Position numbers and translations under genes: made by a program
The notes under the pieces: generated by a model
The model's input: the letters and a program-made list of their open reading frames with translations, nothing else
Told to the model about the DNA's origin: nothing
The model's database searches: none
DNA from: Mariprofundus aestuarium
GTDB lineage: Bacteria; Pseudomonadota; Zetaproteobacteria; Mariprofundales; Mariprofundaceae
DNA length: 64,000 nt
NCBI RefSeq assembly: GCF_002795805.1
Contig: NZ_CP018799.1
Coordinates: 1,233,001 to 1,297,000 of the forward strand
Reading direction: 5' to 3'
In this document: one piece after another, positions 38,193-46,632 of the stretch
Position numbering within the stretch: the stretch's first letter is position 1
Layout: every line of letters starts with the position of its first letter

Positions 38193-38391
38193 ATGAAAGT
38201 TAGATGGCCTCTAACTTTCATGGTTCAAGTTTGTAGTGGTGAAACTTGAACATTCCTGTGTCAATTTAACACAGGATTTAATATTTCATGGATGGAAAAT
38301 CCGAAGGCAACTACGAGTGCCGATTCGGACAAGTGGAGAGGACTCTGCCTAAGCAGTAGCAAGCATTGTGTCACGCCGATTAAGTAATCGG
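38193..38391. other. hairpin-rich noncoding region (five dyads)
   Basis: Successive inverted repeats occur with no coding frame. 38193-38221: 12-bp perfect arms (ATGAAAGTTAGA), 5-base loop. 38223-38251: 10-bp perfect arms (GTTCAAGTTT), 9-base loop. 38255-38275: 7-bp perfect arms (CCTGTGT), 7-base loop. 38300-38329: TCCGAA-GGCA stem with a two-base bulge. 38376-38391: CCGATTA-AG-TAATCGG dyad. AACTTTCATG at 38213 and a nearby TTCAAGTTT are also found as a degenerate copy at 38091-38115. It may be a structured RNA, recombinase-binding sites, or operators for the flanking divergent genes. Confidence 0.7.
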
Positions 38392-38534
38392 TTGCCTCTA
38401 GAGCGCGATAATGCACCTTATTTTGATCGATGCGTTTTTCAATGTGAGGGGGGGTAAAATAGATGATGATCAGTGGTTGTCATCTTGCTACTTTTGTCCT
38501 AATGTATAGGCACTTATCTTCAAAGGCCAAGACT

Positions 38535-39155
38535 ATGAGACATTCATATAATAATCAGACAGCTACAGAACGAATTCTATCGCTTCTAAAAGAACGCGGT
38601 GTTATTCGCCCTCGTGACCTTGATGAGTATAATATTCCACGTCGATATCTGAGTCGCCTTTACGAGCGGGGAATCATCCTTCGCTCTTCTCGTGGCATAT
38701 ACATGGCGGCCTATGCCGAGCTTTCAGAGATGCAGACTATCGTAGAGGCCAGCAAGCGAATCCCCAAGGGAACGGTATGCCTGCTTACTGCACTGGCGGT
38801 TCATGAGATGACCACGCAGGCACCCTTTGAAGTCTGGCTGGCGATTGATCGAAAAGATTGGCTACCACAGATAAGCGACCTGCCTGTCCGAATCGTCCGT
38901 TTTTCTGGCGATGCCCTGAAGAGCGGCATTGAACATCGAGTGATCGATGGCGTTACCGTGCCTGTCTATAACCCAGCCAAGACGGTTGTCGACTGCTTTA
39001 AATACAGAAACAAGATTGGACTGGATGTGGCAATTGAAGCCCTGAAAGGTGGTTGGAGGGCCAAGAAGTTTTCTATGGATGACATCCGGAAGTATGCTGG
39101 TGTTTGCAGGGTTCAGAATGTCATGCAGCCATACCTTGAGACTCTCATAGGATGA
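38535..39155 (+). CDS. abiEi: AbiEi antitoxin (type IV toxin-antitoxin)
   Basis: About 206 residues. The N-terminal winged-helix region (ATERILSLLKERGVIRPRDLDEYNIPRRYLSRLYERGIILRSSRGIYM) binds the operator, and the C-terminal domain (GTVCLLTALAVHEMTTQAPFEVWLAI ... YNPAKTVVDCFKYRNKIGLDVAIEALK) is the typical antitoxin core. Known AbiEi proteins repress their own promoter by binding inverted repeats; a perfect dyad lies at 38376-38391. The open frame reaches back to 38463, but MRHSYNNQ at 38535 gives the usual length. It overlaps the toxin gene by ATGA. Confidence 0.93.
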   Translation: MRHSYNNQTATERILSLLKERGVIRPRDLDEYNIPRRYLSRLYERGIILRSSRGIYMAAYAELSEMQTIVEASKRIPKGTVCLLTALAVHEMTTQAPFEVWLAIDRKDWLPQISDLPVRIVRFSGDALKSGIEHRVIDGVTVPVYNPAKTVVDCFKYRNKIGLDVAIEALKGGWRAKKFSMDDIRKYAGVCRVQNVMQPYLETLIG

Positions 39156-40036
39156 CTGGCAAAGGTGTAAATACAGCGGCATCTATTCGCCAGCGTCTGC
39201 TGAATATTGCACGCGAACAGAAGGTCGATTTTAATCGCATCCTGACCGACTATGGATTGCAGCGATTACTTTTCCGGTTGTCGGCTTCGAAGTATCGAGA
39301 TGAGTTCGTCCTAAAGGGTGCGATGCTTTTCTCTTACTGGAGCGGTGATGTTTACCGAGCCACCAAGGATATCGATTTCCTGAAATCCGGAGATGCCTCG
39401 ATTGCTTATCTTAAGCAGGTGTTTATAGACCTAAGTTATCAAGATGTCGTGCCTGATGATGGGTTGATTTTTGATCCAGCATCGGTAAAGGCTGAGGAGA
39501 TCAGAGAAGAAGATTCCTACGGAGGTATTCGGGTCACCTTGAAAGCAACGCTTTCTGGTGCTCGTGTCTCGATGCAGGCAGATATTGGTATCGGTGATGT
39601 AATTACTCCGGCGGCACAGGACATCGAGTATCCAGTCCTGTTGGATTTACCGTCACCTAAACTCAAAGCTTACCCTGTAGAAACAGTCATCGCAGAAAAA
39701 TTCGAGGCCATGGTTTATCTCGGATTTGCCAATAGCCGGATGAAAGATTTCTATGACATCTGGGCCTTGTTGAGATTTATGAAGCCGGATCACGACCTGA
39801 TTGCCAAGGCGATTGCCAACACATTCAGACGGCGTGGAACTGCGCTTCCTTCGGATGTACCAGTGGCTTTGACCAGTGAGTTTTCAAGGGATGATATGAA
39901 GCAGAAGCAGTGGGCTGCATTTGTCAGGCGAGCCGCAGTTGGGAGCAGTGCAAAAGCGACTCTGCATGAAACAGTTGAAGAGATCAGGCCGCTGTTGTTG
40001 GGTCTGGTAGATATTGTGAGGAATAATGATGAATGA
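39152..40036 (+). CDS. abiEii: AbiEii/AbiGii nucleotidyltransferase toxin
   Basis: A 294-residue toxin of the nucleotidyltransferase superfamily. FVLKGAMLFSYWSGDVYRATKDIDFL holds the NTase motif (G-x-x-L...T-K-D-I-D), and KAYPVETVIAEKFEAMVYLGFANSRMKDFYDIWALL is the family block with catalytic Lys/Asp. Together with AbiEi it forms a bacteriostatic phage-exclusion system. It is coupled to the antitoxin through a four-base overlap and is the last gene of the island before the native polysaccharide gene. Confidence 0.93.
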   Translation: MTGKGVNTAASIRQRLLNIAREQKVDFNRILTDYGLQRLLFRLSASKYRDEFVLKGAMLFSYWSGDVYRATKDIDFLKSGDASIAYLKQVFIDLSYQDVVPDDGLIFDPASVKAEEIREEDSYGGIRVTLKATLSGARVSMQADIGIGDVITPAAQDIEYPVLLDLPSPKLKAYPVETVIAEKFEAMVYLGFANSRMKDFYDIWALLRFMKPDHDLIAKAIANTFRRRGTALPSDVPVALTSEFSRDDMKQKQWAAFVRRAAVGSSAKATLHETVEEIRPLLLGLVDIVRNNDE

Positions 40037-40330
40037 TAACTCCAACTGATTAAGTCTCCCCTGTTCCAAGAGGTCACGAGCGATGGCGAGACAGTTGGGG
40101 TAGATATATATTGAGGCATTGAGGCTCTAATCGGCGATCCTGATGGCAATGACTCTGCTCCGCATCCTGAGCCACGATAAGTGAAGTTATTGTGGGCAGA
40201 GATATATCAAGTATTTTACAGAAAAAACAGGGCTTGTGAGGCGCTCAGGTCGGAAAGCAGTAAAAAAGATGAACATTTGATGCTCGCTTGGGGACGTGAA
40301 ATTCTGATAGGGTTGCCAAGCTGGTTGGCT
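40037..40330. other. spacer at the right edge of the island
   Basis: No coding potential or tRNA is seen. By eye it has no direct repeat of convincing length in common with 30231-30302, so the island's attachment sites stay undefined. A small 5-bp palindrome GCCAA-GCTGG-TTGGC is at 40314-40328. Confidence 0.4.
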
Positions 40331-40359
40331 TTGACAAACATCACATTGCCATCTATAAA
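40331..40359 (+). promoter_or_regulatory. strong sigma-70-type promoter for the WecA-like gene
   Basis: A perfect TTGACA, 17-base spacer, TATAAA. The predicted start near 40366 leaves a 30-base leader. This is the best promoter match in the window and lets the gene be expressed independently of the interrupted operon. Confidence 0.8.
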
Positions 40360-40395
40360 GATATAGCACTGATTATGACTAAAAGGATTTATTAA

Positions 40396-42087
40396 ATGTC
40401 ATTGGAAGACTTGGGGCTTCTGTTTTTTACAGTTCTTATACTGTCACTACTGCTTACACCTGTTTCCGCACACTTCGCCGCTTTTGTCGGCGCTGTTGAC
40501 CACCCCGTTGATAGAAGTGTCCACACGACCGTCATGCCGCGCATGGGCGGTCTGGGTATGGCGCTGGCCCTGCTTGTTGCACTACCGCTATTCACCGACG
40601 TTAACCCTGCACTTCTTGGCTTTTTGGCAGGGCTGCTAATTGTCACACTCACAGGTATGGCTGATGATATTTGGGCAGCATCCCACCGGGTCAAATTCGC
40701 AGGCCAGATCATTGCCTCTATTGTCTTCATAGAGTTGTCCGGCCTGCAGATGGACTCTTTCGGTAATCTGTTCGCTTTCGGTGAAATTAGTTTCCCAGGT
40801 ATTTTGGGATATATAGTTACACTGATCTGTCTGCTTGGCGTCATTAACGCAATGAATCTTTCCGATGGCCTGGATGGTCTCTCCGGTGGCATGGCCGCGA
40901 TCTCCTGCTTCTTCTTTGGGGCTTTTGCTTTGGGTACCAATAACTGGGATGTGTTTATTCTGGTGACTGCAATATTTGGCGGTGTTCTCGGGTTCCTGAA
41001 GTTCAACACGCACCCTGCAAAACTGTTTATGGGTGACACTGGAAGTCTCATGCTCGGATTTTCGCTTGCCAGCGTGAGCATCATGCTTTGTGTAACCGGG
41101 GAGAGTGGTGGAGTGGCCCCGATCACCGTTGCAATGGTTTTGGCTATACCGGTTGTTGATACGATCCTTGTTATGTCACACCGGATAATGAAAAGAAAAA
41201 GTCCATTTCATCCGGATAAAACACACCTTCACCATCGCCTGCTGGCCATAGGGCTTTCACATGCTGCAGTGGTTTCCATAATCTACGTTGGCATGATTGC
41301 TTTCGGCCTTCTGGCACTTTTTGTAAAGGATCTGCCGGAATACTGGCAGCTTGCAAACGGGTTGGCATTGGTGGTGGTTTTCTATGTCGTTTTGATGCTT
41401 TGTGAGCATCATCAGATATCGTTTGCAACTATTTCGAGGGCAAATAAAGAAACTGAAGTTTTACGTCACGATTTGGTAGTTTTTCTTGGAAGAAGTGTAG
41501 GTTTTTTTCCATATGTTCTTCTTGCGGGGCTTTCTCTGCCGCTTCTGTTCACCACAGACATACCACCGGAAATGACAATGCCGAGTTTTGCACTGGTCCT
41601 CTTTGTCGCATTGGCATTTCCGTGGAGAAATGAAGCAAAACACCTGCCTGTTATCTGTGGTCTTTTCTATCTCTGCGCATATTTCATCACCTACACCTGG
41701 GGTATCTCCTCATACGGGCATTTCGATTTGACACTGTATGCCGTGGTGTTTCTGACTTTCATTGCGATCTGGTCAGCTTTGAAAATCAAATTCAAACAGC
41801 GCAAGACAGTGTTTTTGACATCCAGCTTTGAGATATTGCTGATTTTCATCTCATGGTTTATTCCTTTCGTGGTACTACCGGCAATTGAAATTCCTGAACA
41901 TGCTTCAATCGCAGCAAAGCTGGCCTGTCTAGGCGCTATCCCTCTGTTCATTACGATTAAATTGGTTGTTAGAAGAGGTGTATCCGAAGGCGCGCCCATG
42001 GAAGATAGAAGGAAGGCAACCCATAATTGGCCCATGGCATCGGGTATGATTGTGATACTCTGCTTTATCATCTTGAAAAGCATTTAA
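40396..42087 (+). CDS. WecA/MraY-family polyprenyl-phosphate sugar-1-phosphate transferase with extra membrane domain
   Basis: A 563-residue polytopic protein. Residues 1-340 are the transferase: VDRSVHTTVMPRMGGLGM, the metal-binding GMADDIW, NAMNLSDGLDGLSGG, MGDTGSLMLGF and the loop DKTHLHHRLL. It would start the polysaccharide repeat on undecaprenyl phosphate, probably with GlcNAc-1-phosphate. Normal WecA proteins are about 340-370 residues; here roughly 220 more residues with about six additional hydrophobic segments follow, of unknown role. It matches the WecG-like enzyme at 23943 as the next step, supporting membership in the polysaccharide locus despite the island between them. Confidence 0.9.
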   Translation: MSLEDLGLLFFTVLILSLLLTPVSAHFAAFVGAVDHPVDRSVHTTVMPRMGGLGMALALLVALPLFTDVNPALLGFLAGLLIVTLTGMADDIWAASHRVKFAGQIIASIVFIELSGLQMDSFGNLFAFGEISFPGILGYIVTLICLLGVINAMNLSDGLDGLSGGMAAISCFFFGAFALGTNNWDVFILVTAIFGGVLGFLKFNTHPAKLFMGDTGSLMLGFSLASVSIMLCVTGESGGVAPITVAMVLAIPVVDTILVMSHRIMKRKSPFHPDKTHLHHRLLAIGLSHAAVVSIIYVGMIAFGLLALFVKDLPEYWQLANGLALVVVFYVVLMLCEHHQISFATISRANKETEVLRHDLVVFLGRSVGFFPYVLLAGLSLPLLFTTDIPPEMTMPSFALVLFVALAFPWRNEAKHLPVICGLFYLCAYFITYTWGISSYGHFDLTLYAVVFLTFIAIWSALKIKFKQRKTVFLTSSFEILLIFISWFIPFVVLPAIEIPEHASIAAKLACLGAIPLFITIKLVVRRGVSEGAPMEDRRKATHNWPMASGMIVILCFIILKSI

Positions 42088-42193
42088 AGCCCGTTGCCTC
42101 CTGATACCATTGGACGCTAATAGTGAATATAGGCAATATCACCGCATGCACCTCCACTCTTTACATGCTACCGATTTTATCGCTCGATTCTTA

Positions 42194-43744
42194 ATGAAAA
42201 ACCTCACAAAAAGCTCCGTTATCTGCATGGCGCTCTGCCTCATTACTCTTCTGTTTCCCATCGTACCCTTTGCAGAAGAAGTGAATGGTCAGAGTATTAA
42301 GCCCACACCTGCAAAATTTCGCCTCACCTACGAAAGTGTAACCCTTCCTGCCAACGAAAAAATGGGCTTCCTCGGAGGCTCATTCCTCTATGATGTGAAT
42401 GACTGGTTTTCCCTCGGAGCCTCATCGTATGGGGCACTAGCAGGGCAACGAGGCGGGTTTATCACCCTTGGGCTGGCAACTGAGCTGAAGAAGGAGCTCA
42501 ACAGGTACAGCGAGATCAATGCAGGCCTCTTCGTAGGCGCTGGTGGCGGGCGCGGTGGCTATCAGCTCTCAGGCGGTGGTCTGATGCTGCGCTATCATGT
42601 TGGTGCCCAATTAAAATCAGATGACTGGGGTAATTTGGGGGCAGGCGTGAGTTATATCGACTTCCCTGATGGGGCTATTCACAGCACCCAGCCCTATATC
42701 TCCTACGAGTATCCATTTTATACGCTGATCGCTTCCGGAAAAACGGAGCTTCCTGAGTGGGAGGGAGCATCCTTCGGAAGAGGTAATCAGGCTGAACAGG
42801 AGTTCATGGCAGTTTACCGCTCCTATTCAATTCCTGCAGGTGTAAAGGCTGATAACGGAGGAACTCAGCATAAGAGCATGCGACTCTTAGGGGCGCAATG
42901 GAATCGTTATTTTGATGATAACCTGTTCCTGAAAATCGAGTCAGAAGGTGCAATGGGTGGAAAAAGCACGGGTTACATGCAGATATTCCTTGGTCTGGGG
43001 TACCGCATGGAGATTTTTGATGGAACATGGCTGAAGGCCTCTTCATCCCTTGGCGTTGCTGGTGGCGGAAACGTGGCAACTGGCGGTGGTTTCCTTGTCA
43101 ATGCGGATCTCTCTCTCCAGCAGAGACTGGGTGATCATCTGTTCGCTGAGGTATCAGGCGGTTATGTAAAGGCACCGGGGGCCTCATTCAGGGCCGTAAG
43201 TGTTGCGGGCAAGTTGGGTTATCACTTCTACACTCCGAATATTCGGGATGAAGAGGAGGTATCACTGAGTGATCTTGCCGGCTTTAATCCGTCTCATTTC
43301 CGGGTTCGGGCAACACATCAGAGTTATAAAAAAGCAGCTGCAAACTGGAGAACACACCACCCCAACCTGAATGTCGATCTTCTCGGCATCCAGATCGACT
43401 ATTTCCCATATCAGTATCTCTTCCTGACAGGGCAGGGGATTGCGGCTTATAAAGGCATGGCAGGAGCCTACATGACAGGTCTTGTCGGTGCTGGAGTACA
43501 CCTGCCTCTATTTGGTAGCCCGTTGTTCGTTGAAGGTGAGGCTTTGATTGGTGCTGCAGGTGGTGGTGGTTTGGCTATGGGTGGCGGCCTAGTATGGCAG
43601 GGCAATGCAGGTCTTGGTTATCAGTTTACCGATGATCTTAGCTTGAGCGCACAATATGGCTATATGGGGGCAGTAAATGGAAACTTTCGTGCCAGGGTAA
43701 TGACCCTATCCTTTGGTTACAGTTTCACACTTTTCTCCAAGTGA
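42194..43744 (+). CDS. outer-membrane beta-barrel-like protein with three internal repeats
   Basis: About 516 residues with a signal peptide (MKNLTKSSVICMALCLITLLFPIVPFA). The mature part alternates short polar and aromatic beta strands typical of barrels and ends in ...LSFGYSFTLFSK. Three copies of a glycine-rich unit are visible: GAGGGRGGYQLSGGGLMLRY, GVAGGGNVATGGGFLVNADL and GAAGGGGLAMGGGLVWQGNA. I do not recognise the family. It follows the WecA-like gene by about 100 bases and could aid polysaccharide export or attachment (inference). An in-frame ATG at 42110 would put the signal peptide inside, so 42194 is chosen. Confidence 0.75.
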   Translation: MKNLTKSSVICMALCLITLLFPIVPFAEEVNGQSIKPTPAKFRLTYESVTLPANEKMGFLGGSFLYDVNDWFSLGASSYGALAGQRGGFITLGLATELKKELNRYSEINAGLFVGAGGGRGGYQLSGGGLMLRYHVGAQLKSDDWGNLGAGVSYIDFPDGAIHSTQPYISYEYPFYTLIASGKTELPEWEGASFGRGNQAEQEFMAVYRSYSIPAGVKADNGGTQHKSMRLLGAQWNRYFDDNLFLKIESEGAMGGKSTGYMQIFLGLGYRMEIFDGTWLKASSSLGVAGGGNVATGGGFLVNADLSLQQRLGDHLFAEVSGGYVKAPGASFRAVSVAGKLGYHFYTPNIRDEEEVSLSDLAGFNPSHFRVRATHQSYKKAAANWRTHHPNLNVDLLGIQIDYFPYQYLFLTGQGIAAYKGMAGAYMTGLVGAGVHLPLFGSPLFVEGEALIGAAGGGGLAMGGGLVWQGNAGLGYQFTDDLSLSAQYGYMGAVNGNFRARVMTLSFGYSFTLFSK

Positions 43745-43799
43745 TATTAAAGGAATAGTCAGGCAGTCACTGATTCCGGTTATCAAGCATGACAGTCGC

Positions 43800-44414
43800 C
43801 TATCGGCCGATGTGACTTCCATAGACCCCGTCGTTGATCTGATACTTTCGACAAATAAACGTAAGCGTTAGGAAAACGCAAACATGAAAAACCGTTAGCA
43901 ACAGAACTGATAATATGGGGACCCCAAAGATCTGATAGCCCCATGAGTAACTCCATGCACCAAAATTAATCGCAACCATCTCTCCCCATGCTGGCAGCAA
44001 TCCTGACAGGGGCGCGACAAGAAGCAGCTTTGATTTTAGGGAGTAGAGATTCAGGTGGTTAAATAAAAAATCTTCAATGCGATAGAGAAAAACAAATGCA
44101 AGTGTCCATGCAAAAGGAAGCCACCTTGCGAAAGTCCGGGAATCAGACAGGTCGTGATATACCCAGTAGCCGTTACTGATCCCCCAGAGTTCCGCCTGCA
44201 CACCAAAAAAACCTGTAAACAGTCCACCAGCAATAAGAATCACTGCCCGATGAGTGGAGGGGTTACTCTGGTATGTTCGCCAGAAAAACAGAGCAAGGAT
44301 TGCGAGAAGAACGGCTGCAACTGCAGAGTCATATTCATGAAGCATGCCTATAGCTGCACCACCGATAAACAGGACGCAAAAAGCTCTCAGGAGTCTCAAA
44401 GATAGGGTGCTCAT
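43800..44414 (-). CDS. unknown integral membrane protein
   Basis: A 204-residue protein with about six hydrophobic segments (for example LLRAFCVLFIGGAAIGMLH, VAAVLLAILALFFW, AVILIAGGLFTGFFG, FAWTLAFVFLYRI, ILSVLLLTVFHVCVFLTLTFI). Polar motifs WGISNGYWVYHDLS and WGEMVAINFGAWSYSW lie in loops; aromatic W-x-W/Y loops of the same kind occur in the two membrane proteins at 45868 and 46633. Function not recognised. It follows the flavoprotein gene in the same direction by 64 bases, so both may be one operon. Confidence 0.65.
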   Translation of the reverse strand: MSTLSLRLLRAFCVLFIGGAAIGMLHEYDSAVAAVLLAILALFFWRTYQSNPSTHRAVILIAGGLFTGFFGVQAELWGISNGYWVYHDLSDSRTFARWLPFAWTLAFVFLYRIEDFLFNHLNLYSLKSKLLLVAPLSGLLPAWGEMVAINFGAWSYSWGYQIFGVPILSVLLLTVFHVCVFLTLTFICRKYQINDGVYGSHIGR

Positions 44415-44478
44415 TTCTCTCTCAAGGTATTCATATGACTAATAGATCCAAATCCAAAACAGTATATTAAGGGGTAAG

Positions 44479-45612
44479 CTACTTCGTGTTTATTATCAAG
44501 CGAGCAATAAAAGCACGTTTGGCTAAAGCCTTATGATAGCTCTGTTTCCCCTCGATCAAATCAGCCATGCCACGACACAAGCGTGCGCCGTATCGTTTAA
44601 ATAGAGTTTTTCTCATTCTTTGCGAAAAATAAAAGGGTTTCGATAACTTAGATACAATGTTTAGCTCCTGTACGATAGCTTCATTAATTCCCTTATGGTA
44701 AAGCTGGTGTACCTCTTCAGGGTTTGCCCCTTTTACAATTGCTTGCCCTGCTTCAATACCGCTTTTAAAAGCATAGGTGAACCCTTCAGCAGTAATTGGA
44801 TCTGCAAATCCGGCAGCATCTCCTACAAGTATCATTCGCTGCTTCATATAAGTTTGCTGGCGAGGCTTAACAGGAATTATAAAACCCTGTCTGTTTCTCT
44901 CTTCATGCTGTCCAGTTAATCCTATTTTTAATTTATAGTCATCGAACAGCTTATTTAAATTAGGTTTTTTGCTTGAAAAGCTACAAATACCAACAGATAT
45001 GTGGTCTTTTTTAGGAAAGACCCACGCATAACCTGAAGTAATGATATCAAAATCAAAACGCGCAACACCTTGAAATTCACTCAGTTTCTCAGGAGGAAGC
45101 ATAATCTCAGACTCTAGGGCCGGCGCCAAGACCCGGTCATCATCCCAAAAGTTATTGGCAATCCGAGAATTAGCTCCTTCAGCAATAATTAGATATGCAG
45201 CAGAATAACGTTTATTTGCAGTTATAATATCAACATGCTCTTCACAAGGGATAACAGACTTCACTTCAACGCCATCTAAAATTTGCGCACCTTTTTTTTC
45301 TGCGTGTTTAATAATGGCATAATCGAAATCGACCCTATTGACCATAGTAACCAAGTCTTTTCGATGCTCTTGAAATGACTTTTCAGGATCATGAAGACGC
45401 AACTCCACCGTGTCGCATATGCTTTCAATTGGATATTCAAGATCCTTCGGCAAAAGTTTAATGGCTCGTTTAACCACGCCGCCAGCACACACCTTTCTTC
45501 GAGGTAGATTTACTTTTTCAAACAAGGCTGTTTTCAAGCCAGCCTCAGCACATTGAATAGCAGCCATGCCACCGGCGGGGCCAGAGCCAATAATCACAAC
45601 ATCAAAATCCAT
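44479..45612 (-). CDS. geranylgeranyl-reductase-family FAD-dependent oxidoreductase
   Basis: A 377-residue flavoprotein of the GGR/ChlP group. FAD-binding DVVIIGSGPAGGMAAIQCAEAG at the N-terminus, PRRKVCAGGV, and the second FAD motif MILVGDAAGFADPITAEGFTYAFKSG are all present. Family members saturate isoprenoid double bonds (chlorophyll, menaquinone, archaeal lipids). Substrate cannot be told here; no terpenoid-synthesis gene is next to it, though it precedes an uncharacterised membrane protein. The ATG at 45612 is the first in frame. Confidence 0.85.
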   Translation of the reverse strand: MDFDVVIIGSGPAGGMAAIQCAEAGLKTALFEKVNLPRRKVCAGGVVKRAIKLLPKDLEYPIESICDTVELRLHDPEKSFQEHRKDLVTMVNRVDFDYAIIKHAEKKGAQILDGVEVKSVIPCEEHVDIITANKRYSAAYLIIAEGANSRIANNFWDDDRVLAPALESEIMLPPEKLSEFQGVARFDFDIITSGYAWVFPKKDHISVGICSFSSKKPNLNKLFDDYKLKIGLTGQHEERNRQGFIIPVKPRQQTYMKQRMILVGDAAGFADPITAEGFTYAFKSGIEAGQAIVKGANPEEVHQLYHKGINEAIVQELNIVSKLSKPFYFSQRMRKTLFKRYGARLCRGMADLIEGKQSYHKALAKRAFIARLIINTK

Positions 45613-45843
45613 AATTACTCCATAATGTTAATGCTGAAATCTCGTTAGTCATTCACTACTGTCCGGTTAAGAATTTTGCGGGGATAAAGCAACCTGAATT
45701 CCTAAGATTAATGGTATATTTGAAGTTGTCGAGACAGCGATCATCTTACTGGTGGGAGGAGCTCCCACATAATTATTTCTGAATCTATCAAAGCAAAATA
45801 TTCGCTGTATGATTGCCGAAAATGATAACGACAAACGAATCAA

Positions 45844-45859
45844 TTTTTTTGGGGGGGGG
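45844..45859. repeat. T7G9 homopolymer tract
   Basis: Seven T residues followed directly by nine G, just before the membrane-protein gene. The run flows into GGAGGGAG, so it also provides the apparent ribosome-binding site of that gene. Length change would alter the spacing or join an upstream short frame starting at the ATG at 45809. Confidence 0.75.
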
Positions 45860-45867
45860 AGGGAGAA

Positions 45868-46599
45868 ATTAATTTAAAGAACTGTCGACTTATCATTCTA
45901 GCATTATTAGGCATACCTACATTCCTGCTAATTGATAGCCAATATGGAGACAACTTTCTTCTAGGTTATGGACAAGAGCTAGCAACCCTGATTGCCTTTT
46001 CTACCTTCATCATTGCATATCACGCGTATCCAGCACGCATAAGACATGTGATGGTAATTACTATGTTCGTTGGTATGGCTATTGAGCTATTTCTCTCTCT
46101 TGGCTTAGGCATGTATCATTACCGCCTCGATAATGTCCCTCTTTGGTTGCTTTTTGGGCATGGGTTTATTTTCGCACTAGTGTTTCGATTATCTCGAAAA
46201 CAATGGGCCATCAAAAGAACAATTGTCATCCAAAAAACGCTGCTGTGTTTTGCGGTACTCTATAGTGTATTCTGGTTGATTTGGGCAAATGATTGGTTTG
46301 GTTTCTTATCTGCGATTGCTTTTATGGCTATCGTATATTTTGCGAAAAAAATGCGACTATTCTTGTTAATTATGTTCACTGTTGTCTGCTATATTGAACT
46401 TATTGGTGCGGCCACAGGCTGCTGGGATTGGCCTGAGACAGCATTTAATGTGTCCTCATGGCTAGCTAGCGGCAATCCTCCCAGTGGTATTGCAGTGTTT
46501 TATTTAATTATTAATATAATTGTTTTTTGGATCTATATGCGCTTACTGCATCCAACAACAAAACGCCGCTATCAAAACATCATCCTGAGAAAGATATGA
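45868..46599 (+). CDS. unknown membrane protein (paralog 1), unusual start
   Basis: The first ATG at 46048 gives 183 residues, but the frame is open upstream to 45868 and that stretch aligns with the N-terminus of the paralog at 46633 (...FLLIDS against ...FFLDS, then Y-x-Q and similar hydrophobic pattern). No ATG, GTG or TTG exists in the extension; GGAGG at 45858-45862 is 5 bases from an ATT at 45868. Full product would be about 243 residues with about six spans. Shared motifs are LGMYHYRLDNVP, FGHG, CWDWPE and SGNPPSGI. Function unknown. Confidence 0.6.
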   Translation: MNLKNCRLIILALLGIPTFLLIDSQYGDNFLLGYGQELATLIAFSTFIIAYHAYPARIRHVMVITMFVGMAIELFLSLGLGMYHYRLDNVPLWLLFGHGFIFALVFRLSRKQWAIKRTIVIQKTLLCFAVLYSVFWLIWANDWFGFLSAIAFMAIVYFAKKMRLFLLIMFTVVCYIELIGAATGCWDWPETAFNVSSWLASGNPPSGIAVFYLIINIIVFWIYMRLLHPTTKRRYQNIILRKI

Positions 46600-46632
46600 A
46601 CACTTGTTGTTTAGATAAAAACCGTAAGAATT

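Noticed and set aside
38193-38391. Integron attC sites, CRISPR or retron RNA
   Set aside because: No IntI, no repeated unit with spacers, no cas gene and no reverse transcriptase nearby; the hairpins differ from each other in sequence.
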